A stretch of 64,000 bases of DNA, taken from positions 248,001 to 312,000 of the forward strand of contig NZ_JAHXOZ010000001.1 in NCBI RefSeq assembly GCF_023147585.1, read 5' to 3'. The position numbers were made by a program, and so were the translations under genes. The stretch comes from Micrococcus sp. EYE_212 (GTDB taxonomy: Bacteria; Actinomycetota; Actinomycetes; Actinomycetales; Micrococcaceae). Below, piece after piece: positions 53,417 to 62,298 of the stretch; the stretch's first letter is position 1, and each line of letters begins with the position of its first letter. The notes under the pieces are model-generated. The model saw only the letters and a list, made by a program, of their open reading frames with translations. It did not search any database and was not told where the DNA came from.

Positions 53417-54942
53417 CCGCGCGGGCGGATCGTCGGCATGCCGAGGCGCGTCGCCCCGGAGGCGGAGGGGGCCGTCCCGTCCGGCGCGCCCGGGCCGGGG
53501 ACGCCGCAGGACTCGGCCTGGGCCCGGTCCCACGCGTCGCCGGCGCGCGAGCGGCGCAGGGCGTAGTCCTCGGGGCCCGGATCCGCGATCGCGAAGAACG
53601 GGCGCGCCTCGGTGACGGTCACGGTGACGAAGTCGCCCGGGCGGGGCGTCTCGGCGCCCTCGGGCACGGAGAAGTGCACGAGCCGATTGTCCTTCGCGCG
53701 TCCGGCGAGGCGGCCGCGCTCGGCCGCCTTCGAGCCGGAGTCGGCGGTGACGAGCAGCTCCTGCCGCGTGCCCGCGAGGGTGGCCATCTCCTCCGCGGAG
53801 ATGCGGTCCTGCAGCGCGACGAGCCGCTCGAAGCGCTCCTGCACGACGGCCTTGGGCACCTGGTCCTCCATCTCGCCCGCCGGCGTCCCGGGGCGGATGG
53901 AGTACTGGAAGGTGAACGCCGAGGCGAAGCGGGAGGCCTCGACCACGCGCATCGTCTCCGCGAAGTCCTCCTCGGTCTCCCCCGGGAAGCCCACGATGAT
54001 GTCGGTGGTGATGGCCGCGTGCGGGATGCGCTCGCGGACCCGCTCGAGGATGCCGAGGAACCGGGTGGAGCGGCACGAGCGGCGCATGGCCTTGAGGATC
54101 CGGTCCGAGCCGGACTGCAGGGGCATGTGCAGCTGGGGCATGACGTTCGGGGTCTCGGCCATCGCGTCGATGACGTCGTCGGTGAAGGCGGCCGGGTGGG
54201 GGCTCGTGAAGCGCACGCGCTCGAGGCCCTCGATCTGACCGCACGCGCGCAGCAGCTTCGCGAAGGCGCCGCGGTCGCCGAACTCGACGCCGTAGGAGTT
54301 CACGTTCTGGCCGAGGAGGGTGACCTCCACGGCGCCGGCGTCCACGAGCGCCTGCACCTCGGCGAGGATCTCCCCCGGGCGGCGGTCCTTCTCCTTGCCG
54401 CGCAGGCTGGGGACGATGCAGAACGTGCACGTGTTGTTGCAGCCCACGGAGATCGAGACCCAGCCGGAGTGCGTGGAGTCGCGCTTGGTGGGCAGCGTGG
54501 AGGGGAACACCTCGAGGGACTCGAGGATCTCCATCTCGGCCTCGGCGTTGTGGCGGGAGCGCTCGAGCAGCACGGGCAGGGAGCCGATGTTGTGGGTGCC
54601 GAAGACGACGTCCACCCAGGGCGCCTTCGCTTGGATGGTCGCCTGGTCCTTCTGGGCGAGACAGCCGCCGACGGCGATCTGCAGGCCCGGGTGCGCGGCC
54701 TTCACGGAGCGGAGGTTGCCGAGGTTGCCGTAGAGGCGGTTGTCCGCGTTCTCGCGGACGGCGCACGTGTTGAACACGACGAGGTCCGGCTGGTGGCCCT
54801 CTCCCGCGGGGGCGTAGCCGGTCGACTCCAGGAGGCCGGAGATGCGCTCGGAGTCGTGCACGTTCATCTGGCACCCGAAGGTGCGGACCTCGTAGGTGAG
54901 GCCGTCGTGCGGGAGGGCGGGGGCGGGGTCCGTCAGAGTCAC
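53413..54942 (-). CDS. miaB: tRNA-2-methylthio-N6-dimethylallyladenosine synthase
   Basis: 509 residues. The N-terminal MTTase domain has the auxiliary-cluster cysteines in [24 protein letters not shown] and VGGCLAQKD. The radical-SAM CxxxCxxC is in [21 protein letters not shown] domain and a ~60-residue Pro/Gly-rich tail close the protein. It methylthiolates i6A37 made by MiaA. The GTG start at 54942 follows from a leaderless promoter. Confidence 0.95.
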   Translation of the reverse strand: MTLTDPAPALPHDGLTYEVRTFGCQMNVHDSERISGLLESTGYAPAGEGHQPDLVVFNTCAVRENADNRLYGNLGNLRSVKAAHPGLQIAVGGCLAQKDQATIQAKAPWVDVVFGTHNIGSLPVLLERSRHNAEAEMEILESLEVFPSTLPTKRDSTHSGWVSISVGCNNTCTFCIVPSLRGKEKDRRPGEILAEVQALVDAGAVEVTLLGQNVNSYGVEFGDRGAFAKLLRACGQIEGLERVRFTSPHPAAFTDDVIDAMAETPNVMPQLHMPLQSGSDRILKAMRRSCRSTRFLGILERVRERIPHAAITTDIIVGFPGETEEDFAETMRVVEASRFASAFTFQYSIRPGTPAGEMEDQVPKAVVQERFERLVALQDRISAEEMATLAGTRQELLVTADSGSKAAERGRLAGRAKDNRLVHFSVPEGAETPRPGDFVTVTVTEARPFFAIADPGPEDYALRRSRAGDAWDRAQAESCGVPGPGAPDGTAPSASGATRLGMPTIRPRG

Positions 54943-54948
54943 CGGACC

Positions 54949-54954
54949 ATTCTA
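54949..54954 (-). promoter_or_regulatory. -10 box TAGAAT giving a leaderless miaB mRNA
   Basis: Minus-strand TAGAAT, six bases (GGTCCG), then GTG 54942. The box overlaps the recX stop, so miaB-miaA can be expressed apart from recA-recX. Confidence 0.6.
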
Positions 54955-55869
54955 GGAGGCGTCCGCCTCGTGCTCCCCGAGGACCTCCGTGACCACCCCG
55001 AACGCGAGTCCGGGGGCGTAGCCCTTCCGACCGAGCATCCCGACGAGGCGGCGCACCGCCTTGTCCCGCTCGGCGCGGTTCTCCGGGGAGTCGGCCGGCG
55101 GCACCGTCTTCCCGTGCATCCGGCGGCGGGCGAGCTCGAGGGCGGCGGCGCGCTCGTCCTCCGGCTCGATGGCCTCGAGGGCCTCCTCGGCGACGTCCCG
55201 GTCCACGCCCTTCTCGTGCAGCTCCCGGCCGATGGCCCGGCGGGACAGGCCCCGGCCGCGGTGACGACTGCGCACCCACACCTCGGCGAAGGCGGCGTCG
55301 TCCACGAGCCGCACCTCCTCGAAGCGGTCGAGCACCTGCTCGATCAGCTCCGGCTCGGCCTCGCGCTCCGCGAGCTTGCGCTCGAGCTGGCCGCGCGAGC
55401 GCGGGCCCATCGCGAGCTGCCGCAGCACGACCTCGCGCGCGGCCTCCGCGCGCTCCCGGGGGTCCTCGGGCAGGGGCGCGGGCCCCGGCCGACGACGTCG
55501 GCGAGGACGCGCGGCCTCGTCCGACGCCTCGGCGCTGCGGCCCACGACGGACGGCTCAGGCTCCGGAGCGGGCGGGGACGAGGGCGCGGCGGCCTTCGGC
55601 GCGCGACGCTTCGTCGTGTCCGGCGCCGTCGTCGGGCCCGGAACCGTCCTCGCGCCGCTGGTCCACGGCAGCGGCATGACCCCGCCCGTGGTCGGCGCGG
55701 GGCTGGGCAGGTCGCTCGCCCGCGTGAGGAGCGCGCTCAGGTCCGCCGGCTCCGGAGGCGCCGGTTCCGCCGGCGAGGCCGCGGTAGGATCCAGCCCGGC
55801 CAGGTCGAGCCAGAGCCGGGCCACCTCGGAGTCCCGGGAGTCGTCGAACCCGGCGCCGTGCCCCGACAT
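54952..55869 (-). CDS. recX: RecX regulatory protein with long disordered N terminus
   Basis: 305 residues; the RecX three-helix repeats occupy about 135-300 ([59 protein letters not shown]). The first 130 residues are Ala/Pro-rich and basic at the end, roughly doubling the usual RecX size. It inhibits RecA filament growth. ATG overlaps the recA stop by one base. Confidence 0.88.
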   Translation of the reverse strand: MSGHGAGFDDSRDSEVARLWLDLAGLDPTAASPAEPAPPEPADLSALLTRASDLPSPAPTTGGVMPLPWTSGARTVPGPTTAPDTTKRRAPKAAAPSSPPAPEPEPSVVGRSAEASDEAARPRRRRRPGPAPLPEDPRERAEAAREVVLRQLAMGPRSRGQLERKLAEREAEPELIEQVLDRFEEVRLVDDAAFAEVWVRSRHRGRGLSRRAIGRELHEKGVDRDVAEEALEAIEPEDERAAALELARRRMHGKTVPPADSPENRAERDKAVRRLVGMLGRKGYAPGLAFGVVTEVLGEHEADAS

Positions 55870-56933
55870 CAGGCCTTGGTGTCACCCGCCACGGCCGCGA
55901 GGACCGGCGCCCCGTCCTCCTCGGCGGCCTCCGGGTCCACGCCGATGCCGAGCTTCGTGAGGATGCGCTGCTCGATCTCGAGGGCCAGGTCCGGGTTGTC
56001 CTTGAGGAACCGGCGGGCGTTCTCCTTGCCCTGGCCCAGCTGGTCCCCGTCGTACGTGAACCAGGCGCCGGACTTCTTGACGATGCCCTCCTCGACGCCC
56101 ATGTCGATCAGCCCACCCTCACGGGAGATGCCCACCCCGTAGAGGATGTCGAACTCGGCCTGCTTGAAGGGCGGGGCCATCTTGTTCTTCACGATCTTGA
56201 CGCGCGTGCGGTTGCCGACGGGGTTGCCGCCCTCCTTCAGCGTCTCGATGCGGCGCACGTCGATGCGCACGGAGGCGTAGAACTTGAGGGCCTTGCCGCC
56301 GGTGGTGGTCTCCGGGGAGCCGAAGAACACGCCGATCTTCTCGCGCAGCTGGTTGATGAAGATGGCGGTGGTCTTGGTCTGGTGCAGGCGGCCGGTGATC
56401 TTGCGCAGCGCCTGGGACATCAGGCGGGCCTGGAGACCCACGTGGGAGTCGCCCATCTCGCCCTCGATCTCCGCGCGCGGCGTCAGGGCCGCCACGGAGT
56501 CGATGACGACGATGTCCAGGGTGCCGGAGGAGACCAGCATGTCCATGATCTCAAGGGCCTGCTCGCCCGTGTCCGGCTGGCTGACCAGCAGCGCGTCCGT
56601 GTCCACGCCGAGCTTGCGGGCGTAGGCCGGGTCCAGCGCGTGCTCCGCGTCGATGAACGCCGCGATGCCGCCGTTGCGCTGGGCGTTGGCCACCGCGTGC
56701 AGGGCGAGCGTGGTCTTGCCCGAGGACTCCGGGCCATAGATCTCCACGACGCGCCCCCGCGGGAGGCCGCCGATGCCCAGGGCCACGTCCATGGCCACCG
56801 AGCCGGTCGGGATGACCTCCACCGGCGCCTGGGTCTGATCGCCCAGGCGCATGACGGAGCCCTTGCCGAACTGCTTGTCGATCTGGGCCAGTGCCGCCTC
56901 GAGGGCCTTCTCACGATCCGTCACGTTGCTCAT
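55869..56933 (-). CDS. recA: RecA recombinase
   Basis: 354 residues. Walker A is [13 protein letters not shown] near 67 and Walker [10 protein letters not shown]. The L1 and L2 DNA-binding loops ([32 protein letters not shown]) are intact, followed by an acidic C terminus. No intein. It drives homologous recombination and LexA cleavage. Two promoters are visible: a distal LexA-box promoter (57081-57113) and a proximal damage-type promoter (57001-57023). Confidence 0.98.
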   Translation of the reverse strand: MSNVTDREKALEAALAQIDKQFGKGSVMRLGDQTQAPVEVIPTGSVAMDVALGIGGLPRGRVVEIYGPESSGKTTLALHAVANAQRNGGIAAFIDAEHALDPAYARKLGVDTDALLVSQPDTGEQALEIMDMLVSSGTLDIVVIDSVAALTPRAEIEGEMGDSHVGLQARLMSQALRKITGRLHQTKTTAIFINQLREKIGVFFGSPETTTGGKALKFYASVRIDVRRIETLKEGGNPVGNRTRVKIVKNKMAPPFKQAEFDILYGVGISREGGLIDMGVEEGIVKKSGAWFTYDGDQLGQGKENARRFLKDNPDLALEIEQRILTKLGIGVDPEAAEEDGAPVLAAVAGDTKA

Positions 56934-57000
56934 CCTTCACCCCTTGATGTGGTCTGTGCTCGTGCGGGACTCTGCGACGCCCGCCTCGGCCATGTCAGTG

Positions 57001-57023
57001 ACACTACGAGGTGGGGCGGACAC
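57001..57023 (-). promoter_or_regulatory. Proximal, LexA-independent-type recA promoter (GTGTCCGCC-equivalent-N8-TAGTGT)
   Basis: Minus-strand GTGTCCGCC (57023-57015), eight bases, TAGTGT (57006-57001). Predicted start near 56994, 61 bases before recA. Spacing from the GTC element to TANNNT equals that of the mycobacterial RecA-NDp promoter (TTGTCRGTG-N8-TANNNT) recognised through PafBC, although the second half of the upstream element differs. Confidence 0.6.
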
Positions 57024-57080
57024 GTTAGGCGCGCACCCGGTCTGCTGTGCACGGGCCGGCGGCCCCTGCGGCTGTGCAGG

Positions 57081-57113
57081 ACTCTACCCCATGGATTCGA
57101 ACACGTGTTCGAA
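57081..57113 (-). promoter_or_regulatory. Distal SOS promoter of recA with perfect LexA box
   Basis: An 18-base perfect palindrome TTCGAACACGTGTTCGAA (57096-57113), a full match to CGAAC-N4-GTTCG, covers the -35 position of a -10 box TAGAGT (57086-57081). Start near 57074. Confidence 0.85.
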
Positions 57114-57137
57114 GCGGCGCCCCGACCCGCCGCAGGG

Positions 57138-57356
57138 TCAGCGTGTCGGTGGCACGTCCCGCCCGAGACGCCGTTCGGCGGGGATGTCGTTCAGCTCGCA
57201 GACGGCCCGCCACACGGCACGCGGATCCACGCCCGCGGACAGCGCCTCCCGCGCCGTGGCGTCCAGTCCCGGCAGGTGCAGGCTGTCCGCCTCGACCGCG
57301 GCGCGCGCGGCACCGAACTCGTCGTCCATCAGTCTCCAGAACTCGCTCACCCGCAC
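57138..57356 (-). CDS. DUF3046-family protein
   Basis: 72 residues. SEFWRLMDDEFG at the N terminus and AGVDPRAVWRAVCELNDIP are the family hallmarks. The function is unknown; it sits between clgR and recA in most actinobacteria. GTG 57356 has AGAGGAGG about six bases upstream; GTG 57350 is also possible. Confidence 0.8.
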   Translation of the reverse strand: MRVSEFWRLMDDEFGAARAAVEADSLHLPGLDATAREALSAGVDPRAVWRAVCELNDIPAERRLGRDVPPTR

Positions 57357-57439
57357 GGTGGCCCTCCTCTGCTCGTCACGGACTCCTCCTCGCGGGGCGC
57401 GGCCCCTCGCCCGGGGCCGGCCTCCCCCCGCATGCACAC

Positions 57440-57468
57440 GGGCGCCCCGCCGTGACGGCAGGGCGCCC
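57440..57468 (-). terminator. Terminator of clgR
   Basis: Arms GGGCGCCC (57440-57447, 57461-57468) plus an inner four-base pair set after one mismatch, with a three-base loop; 20 bases past the clgR stop. Confidence 0.6.
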
Positions 57469-57487
57469 AGAGGCGGAGCGGTGGGGA

Positions 57488-57802
57488 TCAGCGGCCGGCC
57501 AGGGAGCCCAGCTCCGCGGCGCCGGCCTCGCCCATGCCCTCGGGCACGGTGTCCGGGATGACCACGCCCTCCTGCTCGGCAAGGCGGTCCGAGACCTCGC
57601 GGAGCATGAAGGACAGGGGGACGTCGAGCGCCCCGCAGATGGAGGCCAGCAGCTCGGAGGAGGCCTCCTTCTGGCCGCGCTCCACCTCGGAGAGGTAGCC
57701 GAGGGAGACGCGGGCGTCGTGGGACACCTCGCGGAGCGTGCGGCCCTGCCGCTGGCGCACGTCACGCAGGACGTCGCCGATCTCGTGCCGGAGGACGGGC
57801 AT
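57488..57802 (-). CDS. clgR: ClgR-type Clp protease gene regulator (XRE/HTH)
   Basis: 104 residues. The helix-turn-helix block [20 protein letters not shown], followed by [20 protein letters not shown], is nearly invariant in ClgR. In actinobacteria ClgR activates clpP1P2, clpC and other proteolysis genes. ATG 57802 has AAGGAG six bases upstream; an in-frame ATG near 57898 would add about 32 residues. The SigR-type promoter at 57984-58009 places it under thiol-stress control. Confidence 0.9.
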   Translation of the reverse strand: MPVLRHEIGDVLRDVRQRQGRTLREVSHDARVSLGYLSEVERGQKEASSELLASICGALDVPLSFMLREVSDRLAEQEGVVIPDTVPEGMGEAGAAELGSLAGR

Positions 57803-57983
57803 GGTGCGCTCCTTGATGTCGGGGGTCTCCGCGCGGGGGCGAGGCTGCTCGCCGACCCAGCGGGTGATGCCGTTGGCATGGACGGGGTGTCGCATCATGT
57901 CTATCGCGTGCTCCTGGACTTTCGCTGAGGACGCCGGACGGGAGCCTGATCCCCCACGGCCGTCTTCTTGACTCGTTCCATTC

Positions 57984-58009
57984 AACCGGCTGGAGGCCGG
58001 GTTCATTCC
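57984..58009 (-). promoter_or_regulatory. SigR-type promoter for clgR (GGAAT-N18-GTT)
   Basis: Minus-strand GGAAT (58009-58005), exactly 18 bases, GTT (57986-57984). Perfect match to the consensus; start near 57976 and a leader of about 175 bases. It lies just after the cinA stop (58028). Confidence 0.68.
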
Positions 58010-58027
58010 CGCTCGGCCGCACCGCGC

Positions 58028-58522
58028 TCAGGAACCCCCGCGACGCTCCCCTGCGGTGGCGAGCCGCTCGAGGCACGCGACCACGGTCCGCCGGCGGATC
58101 GCGGCCCGGTCGCCCGGCAGGCGCAGCCCCCACGCCTCGGCCTGCTCCACGCCCGCCTCGTCCGTCCACGCCAGCGCGATGAACACGGTCCCCACCGGCT
58201 TGCCCTGATGGGGCTCCGGCCCGGCCACGCCGGTGGTCGCCACGCCGACGTCGGCGCCCAGCACCCGGCGCGCACCGCGCGCCATGGCCTCGGCCACCCC
58301 GGGATCCACGGCCCCGCGCTCGGCCAGCAGCGCCGCCTCGACGCCGAGCACCTCCGCCTTCACGCGGTTCTGGTACGCCACCACACCGCCCTGCAGGACG
58401 GCAGAGGCGCCCGGCACGTCCGCGAGGGTGGCGGCCACGAGGCCCGCGGTGAGCGACTCGGCGGTCGCGAGCGTCAGCTCGTCCCGGGCGAAGCGGGCGA
58501 CCACCTGCGCGGCCGTGCTCAT
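58028..58522 (-). CDS. cinA: CinA C-domain nicotinamide-nucleotide amidase (PncC)
   Basis: 164 residues, the stand-alone C-terminal CinA domain. LATAESLTAGLVAATLADVPGAS, GGVVAYQNRVKAEVLGV, and ATTGVAGPEPHQGKPVGTVFIAL match the family. It deamidates NMN to NaMN in pyridine nucleotide recycling; its gene is often near recA. ATG overlaps the pgsA stop (ATGA). Confidence 0.9.
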   Translation of the reverse strand: MSTAAQVVARFARDELTLATAESLTAGLVAATLADVPGASAVLQGGVVAYQNRVKAEVLGVEAALLAERGAVDPGVAEAMARGARRVLGADVGVATTGVAGPEPHQGKPVGTVFIALAWTDEAGVEQAEAWGLRLPGDRAAIRRRTVVACLERLATAGERRGGS

Positions 58523-59148
58523 GCGGCGGTCCGGCCCGCGAGCGCGTCCCGGCGGAGCGCGGCGGCGTCGCGGACGTACTCCACGCCGGTGACCACCGTC
58601 AGCGCGGTGGCCACGCCGATCACGGTCCAGCCCAGCCACGGCCACCAGCCGCCCACCAGGGCGCCCAGCGGCATGAGCAGCAGGCCGATGCCCGCCGCCT
58701 GCAGCACGGTCTTCAGCTTGCCGCCGCGGCCGGCCGGCATGACGCCGTACCGGATCACCACGAAGCGCATGAGGGTGATGCCCCATTCACGCACGAGGAT
58801 CACGATCGTCACCCACCACCACAGCTCGCCCAGGAGGGAGAAGACCACGAGCGCGGCCCCCGTGAGCAGCTTGTCCGCGATCGGGTCCGCGATCTTCCCG
58901 AAGTCCGTGATCAGCCCGCGCGCGCGGGCGATGTCGCCGTCGAGCTTGTCCGTGTACATGGCCGCCGCGAACAGCCCGAAGGCCACCCAGCGCGCCGTGA
59001 GCGAGTCCTGGCCCCACGGCCCGCCCGCCCACAGCGCCCACACGAAGAAGGGGACCATCAGGATCCGCACGCTCGTGAGGATGTTCGGCAGGTTCCAGGC
59101 CGACGGCCGCTCCCCCGCTCGGCCCTCGGCCGTCCGCTCCGTGCTCAT
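58519..59148 (-). CDS. pgsA: CDP-diacylglycerol-glycerol-3-phosphate 3-phosphatidyltransferase
   Basis: 209-residue membrane enzyme with about six helices. The CDP-alcohol phosphotransferase signature D-G-x2-A-R-x8-G-x3-D-x3-D is complete in [25 protein letters not shown]. Makes phosphatidylglycerol phosphate. ATG 59148 overlaps the ftsK stop (ATGA). Confidence 0.92.
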   Translation of the reverse strand: MSTERTAEGRAGERPSAWNLPNILTSVRILMVPFFVWALWAGGPWGQDSLTARWVAFGLFAAAMYTDKLDGDIARARGLITDFGKIADPIADKLLTGAALVVFSLLGELWWWVTIVILVREWGITLMRFVVIRYGVMPAGRGGKLKTVLQAAGIGLLLMPLGALVGGWWPWLGWTVIGVATALTVVTGVEYVRDAAALRRDALAGRTAA

Positions 59149-62100
59149 CTGCCCGTCAGCTCCCATGCGTCCTCGGATTCCCCCTCGTCCTCCCCATCGT
59201 CCCAGGCCTGGGCCTGCGGACGGGAGTCGAGGTCCTCGGCCACCAGGTCACGCGGTGCCGCGGACGACGACGGCGCAGGCGCCGGAGCAGCCGCCGCCGG
59301 AGCGGTGTCCCCCGAGATCGCGGCGAGCACCTCGGCCACCTCGTCGGGCTTGACCAGCACGTCGCGCGCCTTCGACCCCTCGGAGGGGCCGACGACGCCG
59401 CGGGACTCCATGAGGTCCATGAGGCGGCCGGCCTTCGCGAAGCCCACGCGGAGCTTGCGCTGCAGCATGGAGGTCGAGCCGAACTGGGTGGTCACCACGA
59501 GCTCGACCGCCTGCAGGAGCAGGTCCAGATCGTCGCCGATGTCCTCGTCGATGACCTTCTCGGTCTTCTCCGGCACCACGTCGTCCCGGTACTGCACCTG
59601 CATCTGGGCCTTCACGTGCTCCACGACCGCGTGGATCTCGGACTCGTTCACCCACGCGCCCTGCACGCGCATGGGCTTCGACTTGCCCATGGGCAGGAAG
59701 AGCGCGTCGCCCTGGCCCAGGAGCTTCTCGGCGCCGGGCTGGTCGAGCACCACGCGGGAGTCCGTGACGGAGGACGTCGCGAACGCCATGCGGGAGGGCA
59801 CGTTGGCCTTGATCAGGCCGGTGACGACGTCCACGGAGGGGCGCTGGGTGGCGAGCACCAGGTGGATGCCGGCGGCGCGCGCGAGCTGGGTGATGCGCAC
59901 GATCGAGTCCTCGACGTCCCGCGGGGCGACCATCATGAGGTCCGCGAGCTCGTCCACGATCACCAGCAGGTACGGGTACGGCCGGAGGACGCGCTTGGAG
60001 TCCGGCGGCAGCTTCACCTGCCCCGCGCGCACCGCCTTGTTGAAGTCGTCCACGTGCTTGAAGCCGAACGCCGCGAGGTCGTCGTAGCGGGTGTCCATCT
60101 CCTTCACCACCCACTGGAGGGCCTCGGCGGCCTTCTTGGGGTTCGTGATGATGGGCGTCACGAGGTGCGGGACGCCCTCGTAGGCCGTGAGCTCCACGCG
60201 CTTGGGGTCGACCATGACCATGCGGACCTCGTCCGGGGTGGCCCGCATGAGGATCGAGGTGATCATCGAGTTCACGAACGAGGACTTGCCCGCGCCGGTG
60301 GCGCCGGCGACGAGCATGTGCGGCATCTTCGCGAGGTTGGCCACCACGTAGCCGCCCTCCACGTCCTTGCCGACGCCCATGACCATCGGGTGGTCGGTGC
60401 GGTGCGCGGCCTGCGAGCGCAGGACGTCGCCGAGCACCACCACCTCCTTGTCCGGGTTGGGGATCTCGATGCCGATGGCGCGCTTGCCGGGGATGGGGCT
60501 GAGGATGCGCACGTCGGAGGAGGCCACCGCGTAGGCGATGTTCTTCTCGAGCGCCGTGACCTTCTCCACCTTGGTGCCGGGGGCGACCTCGACCTCGTAG
60601 CGCGTGACGGTGGGGCCGCGGGAGAAGCCGGTGACCTGCGCGTCCACCTTGAACTCGGTGAACGTGGTGGTCAGCGCGGCGACGACGCGGTCGTTGGCCT
60701 CGGAGCGCTCCTTCGGCTGCGGGCCAGCGGGCAGCAGGTCCGACTGGGGCAGCGTGTACGCGGCGTCCCCGCCGAGCTCGGCCTGCCGGCCCCGGGCCGG
60801 AGCGGCGGTCATGGGCGGCACGGGGGCCGGCGTGCTCACCGCCGGCACCGGGGCAGGCACGGCCGACGCCGACTCCTCCTCGGGCTCGGCCGCCCCTTCC
60901 ACAGGCTGCGTCGGCTCCTCCGCCTCGTCGTCCGGCGTGGCGGCGTGACGGGCGCGGGCGTGCTCGCGGACCCGCTCGAGGGCCCGGTCGGCGGCGGTGG
61001 GGCGCTTGACCCCCGGGGGAAGCACCGGGGCCGCGTCCTCGTCCACCCAGGGGTCGAACGACTCGGCGGTGGAGTCGCCGCGGGCCGCGGGAGCGGCCAG
61101 GTGCTCCTCCGCGTCGAACACGCCCTGCTGGCCCCGCGCGGGACGGCGGGGGGCGGGCGCGGCGGCGCGCGGCTCGAGCACGAGCGTGGCGTCCTCCTCC
61201 GTGGCCTCCGCGGCCTCCGCGGTCCCGGCGGCGTGGGAGCCGGCCCCGGCCGCGGAGTCCAGGATCACGGGAGAGTCGTAGGCGGCGCTCTCGTGGCTGC
61301 GTTCGGATGCGGCGTCCCGGCCGCGGTCACGCCGCCCGAAGAGGCGGGCGAACAGGCCCGGGCGGGGACGCGCGGAGTCCTCCGCGGCGTGGCTGCCCAC
61401 GGCGTCGAGGTAGGACTGGTCGTGGTCGGGGTGGGTGCGCGCGGGCTCCGCGGACTCCTCCCCGGCGGCGCGCCGCTCGCGGCGTGCGTCCCGGCGCTCG
61501 GCGCGGCGGGCCGAGGCGCCCTCGGGGTCCTGGCCGGTGAGCCAGTCGTACGCGCCCGTGATCCGTTGCGGGATCGAGCCCAGCGGGGTGGCGGTGAGGA
61601 CGAGCAGGGAGAAGAAGGCGAGGGCGGCCATGAGCACCCACACGGGGACGGCCGTCAGGAGCGAGGCGAGCGGGACGGTCGCGAGGTAGCCGACCATGCC
61701 GCCGGCGTGCAGCACGTCCTCGAAGGACTCTGCGGCCGAGGGCAGCCCGCCGGCCAGGTGGGCGAGGCCGCTGCCCGCCACCGTGGCCATGAGCAGGCCG
61801 ATGATGATGCGGCCGTTGGCGCGCAGCTCCTGGGGCGTGCGGAAGCACCGCACCGCCACCACGAGCAGGGCGAGCGGCAGCAGGAAGGCGAACCATCCCA
61901 CGGTGCCGCCCACCACGCGGTGGACCACCTCGCCGAAGCCCGGCGTCTCCCGCAGGCCCCACCACTCCACCGAGGCGATGACCGCGGCGACGATCAGCAG
62001 GAGCAGGCCCGTGCCGTCCCGGCGTTCGTCGCGCGGGATGCGCACGTCACGGCCGAGCTTGCGGAAGAGCGCGCCCACGGGGGCCGCCACTCCCATCCAC

Positions 62101-62249
62101 GCCGCGCGCAGGGCGCGGACAGGGGCGGGGGGCTGATCGGGGGCAGCGGCGGTCGCGCCCTTCCCGGCGGAGGCCCGGGCGGCGGCGGAGCCGGCGCGGG
62201 TCTTCGACGAGGAGGACGACGACCGCGGGGGGGAAGTGCGGGTCGCCAT
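59145..62249 (-). CDS. ftsK: DNA translocase FtsK
   Basis: 1034 residues. Four membrane helices lie within about 70-230. A long acidic/Ala-Pro linker runs to about 500, followed by the motor with Walker [18 protein letters not shown], Walker [14 protein letters not shown] and a complete C-terminal gamma winged helix ([19 protein letters not shown]) for KOPS reading and XerCD activation. It moves the terminus region through the division septum. ATG 62249 is chosen because a -10 box ends seven bases before it. Confidence 0.95.
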   Translation of the reverse strand: MATRTSPPRSSSSSSKTRAGSAAARASAGKGATAAAPDQPPAPVRALRAAWMGVAAPVGALFRKLGRDVRIPRDERRDGTGLLLLIVAAVIASVEWWGLRETPGFGEVVHRVVGGTVGWFAFLLPLALLVVAVRCFRTPQELRANGRIIIGLLMATVAGSGLAHLAGGLPSAAESFEDVLHAGGMVGYLATVPLASLLTAVPVWVLMAALAFFSLLVLTATPLGSIPQRITGAYDWLTGQDPEGASARRAERRDARRERRAAGEESAEPARTHPDHDQSYLDAVGSHAAEDSARPRPGLFARLFGRRDRGRDAASERSHESAAYDSPVILDSAAGAGSHAAGTAEAAEATEEDATLVLEPRAAAPAPRRPARGQQGVFDAEEHLAAPAARGDSTAESFDPWVDEDAAPVLPPGVKRPTAADRALERVREHARARHAATPDDEAEEPTQPVEGAAEPEEESASAVPAPVPAVSTPAPVPPMTAAPARGRQAELGGDAAYTLPQSDLLPAGPQPKERSEANDRVVAALTTTFTEFKVDAQVTGFSRGPTVTRYEVEVAPGTKVEKVTALEKNIAYAVASSDVRILSPIPGKRAIGIEIPNPDKEVVVLGDVLRSQAAHRTDHPMVMGVGKDVEGGYVVANLAKMPHMLVAGATGAGKSSFVNSMITSILMRATPDEVRMVMVDPKRVELTAYEGVPHLVTPIITNPKKAAEALQWVVKEMDTRYDDLAAFGFKHVDDFNKAVRAGQVKLPPDSKRVLRPYPYLLVIVDELADLMMVAPRDVEDSIVRITQLARAAGIHLVLATQRPSVDVVTGLIKANVPSRMAFATSSVTDSRVVLDQPGAEKLLGQGDALFLPMGKSKPMRVQGAWVNESEIHAVVEHVKAQMQVQYRDDVVPEKTEKVIDEDIGDDLDLLLQAVELVVTTQFGSTSMLQRKLRVGFAKAGRLMDLMESRGVVGPSEGSKARDVLVKPDEVAEVLAAISGDTAPAAAAPAPAPSSSAAPRDLVAEDLDSRPQAQAWDDGEDEGESEDAWELTGR

Positions 62250-62256
62250 GCCCTCC

Positions 62257-62279
62257 ACGGTACCGCCCGGGGCGGACGC
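62257..62279 (-). promoter_or_regulatory. Damage-type, leaderless ftsK promoter (GCGTCCGCC-N8-TACCGT)
   Basis: Minus-strand GCGTCCGCC (62279-62271), eight bases, TACCGT (62262-62257), then seven bases to ATG 62249. Same layout as the proximal recA and hflX promoters. Confidence 0.6.
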
Positions 62280-62298
62280 GACAGCGCCCGCAGGCGTG

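Noticed and set aside
55869-56933. Intein in recA, as in some mycobacteria
   Set aside because: The protein is 354 residues with continuous RecA motifs and no insertion.
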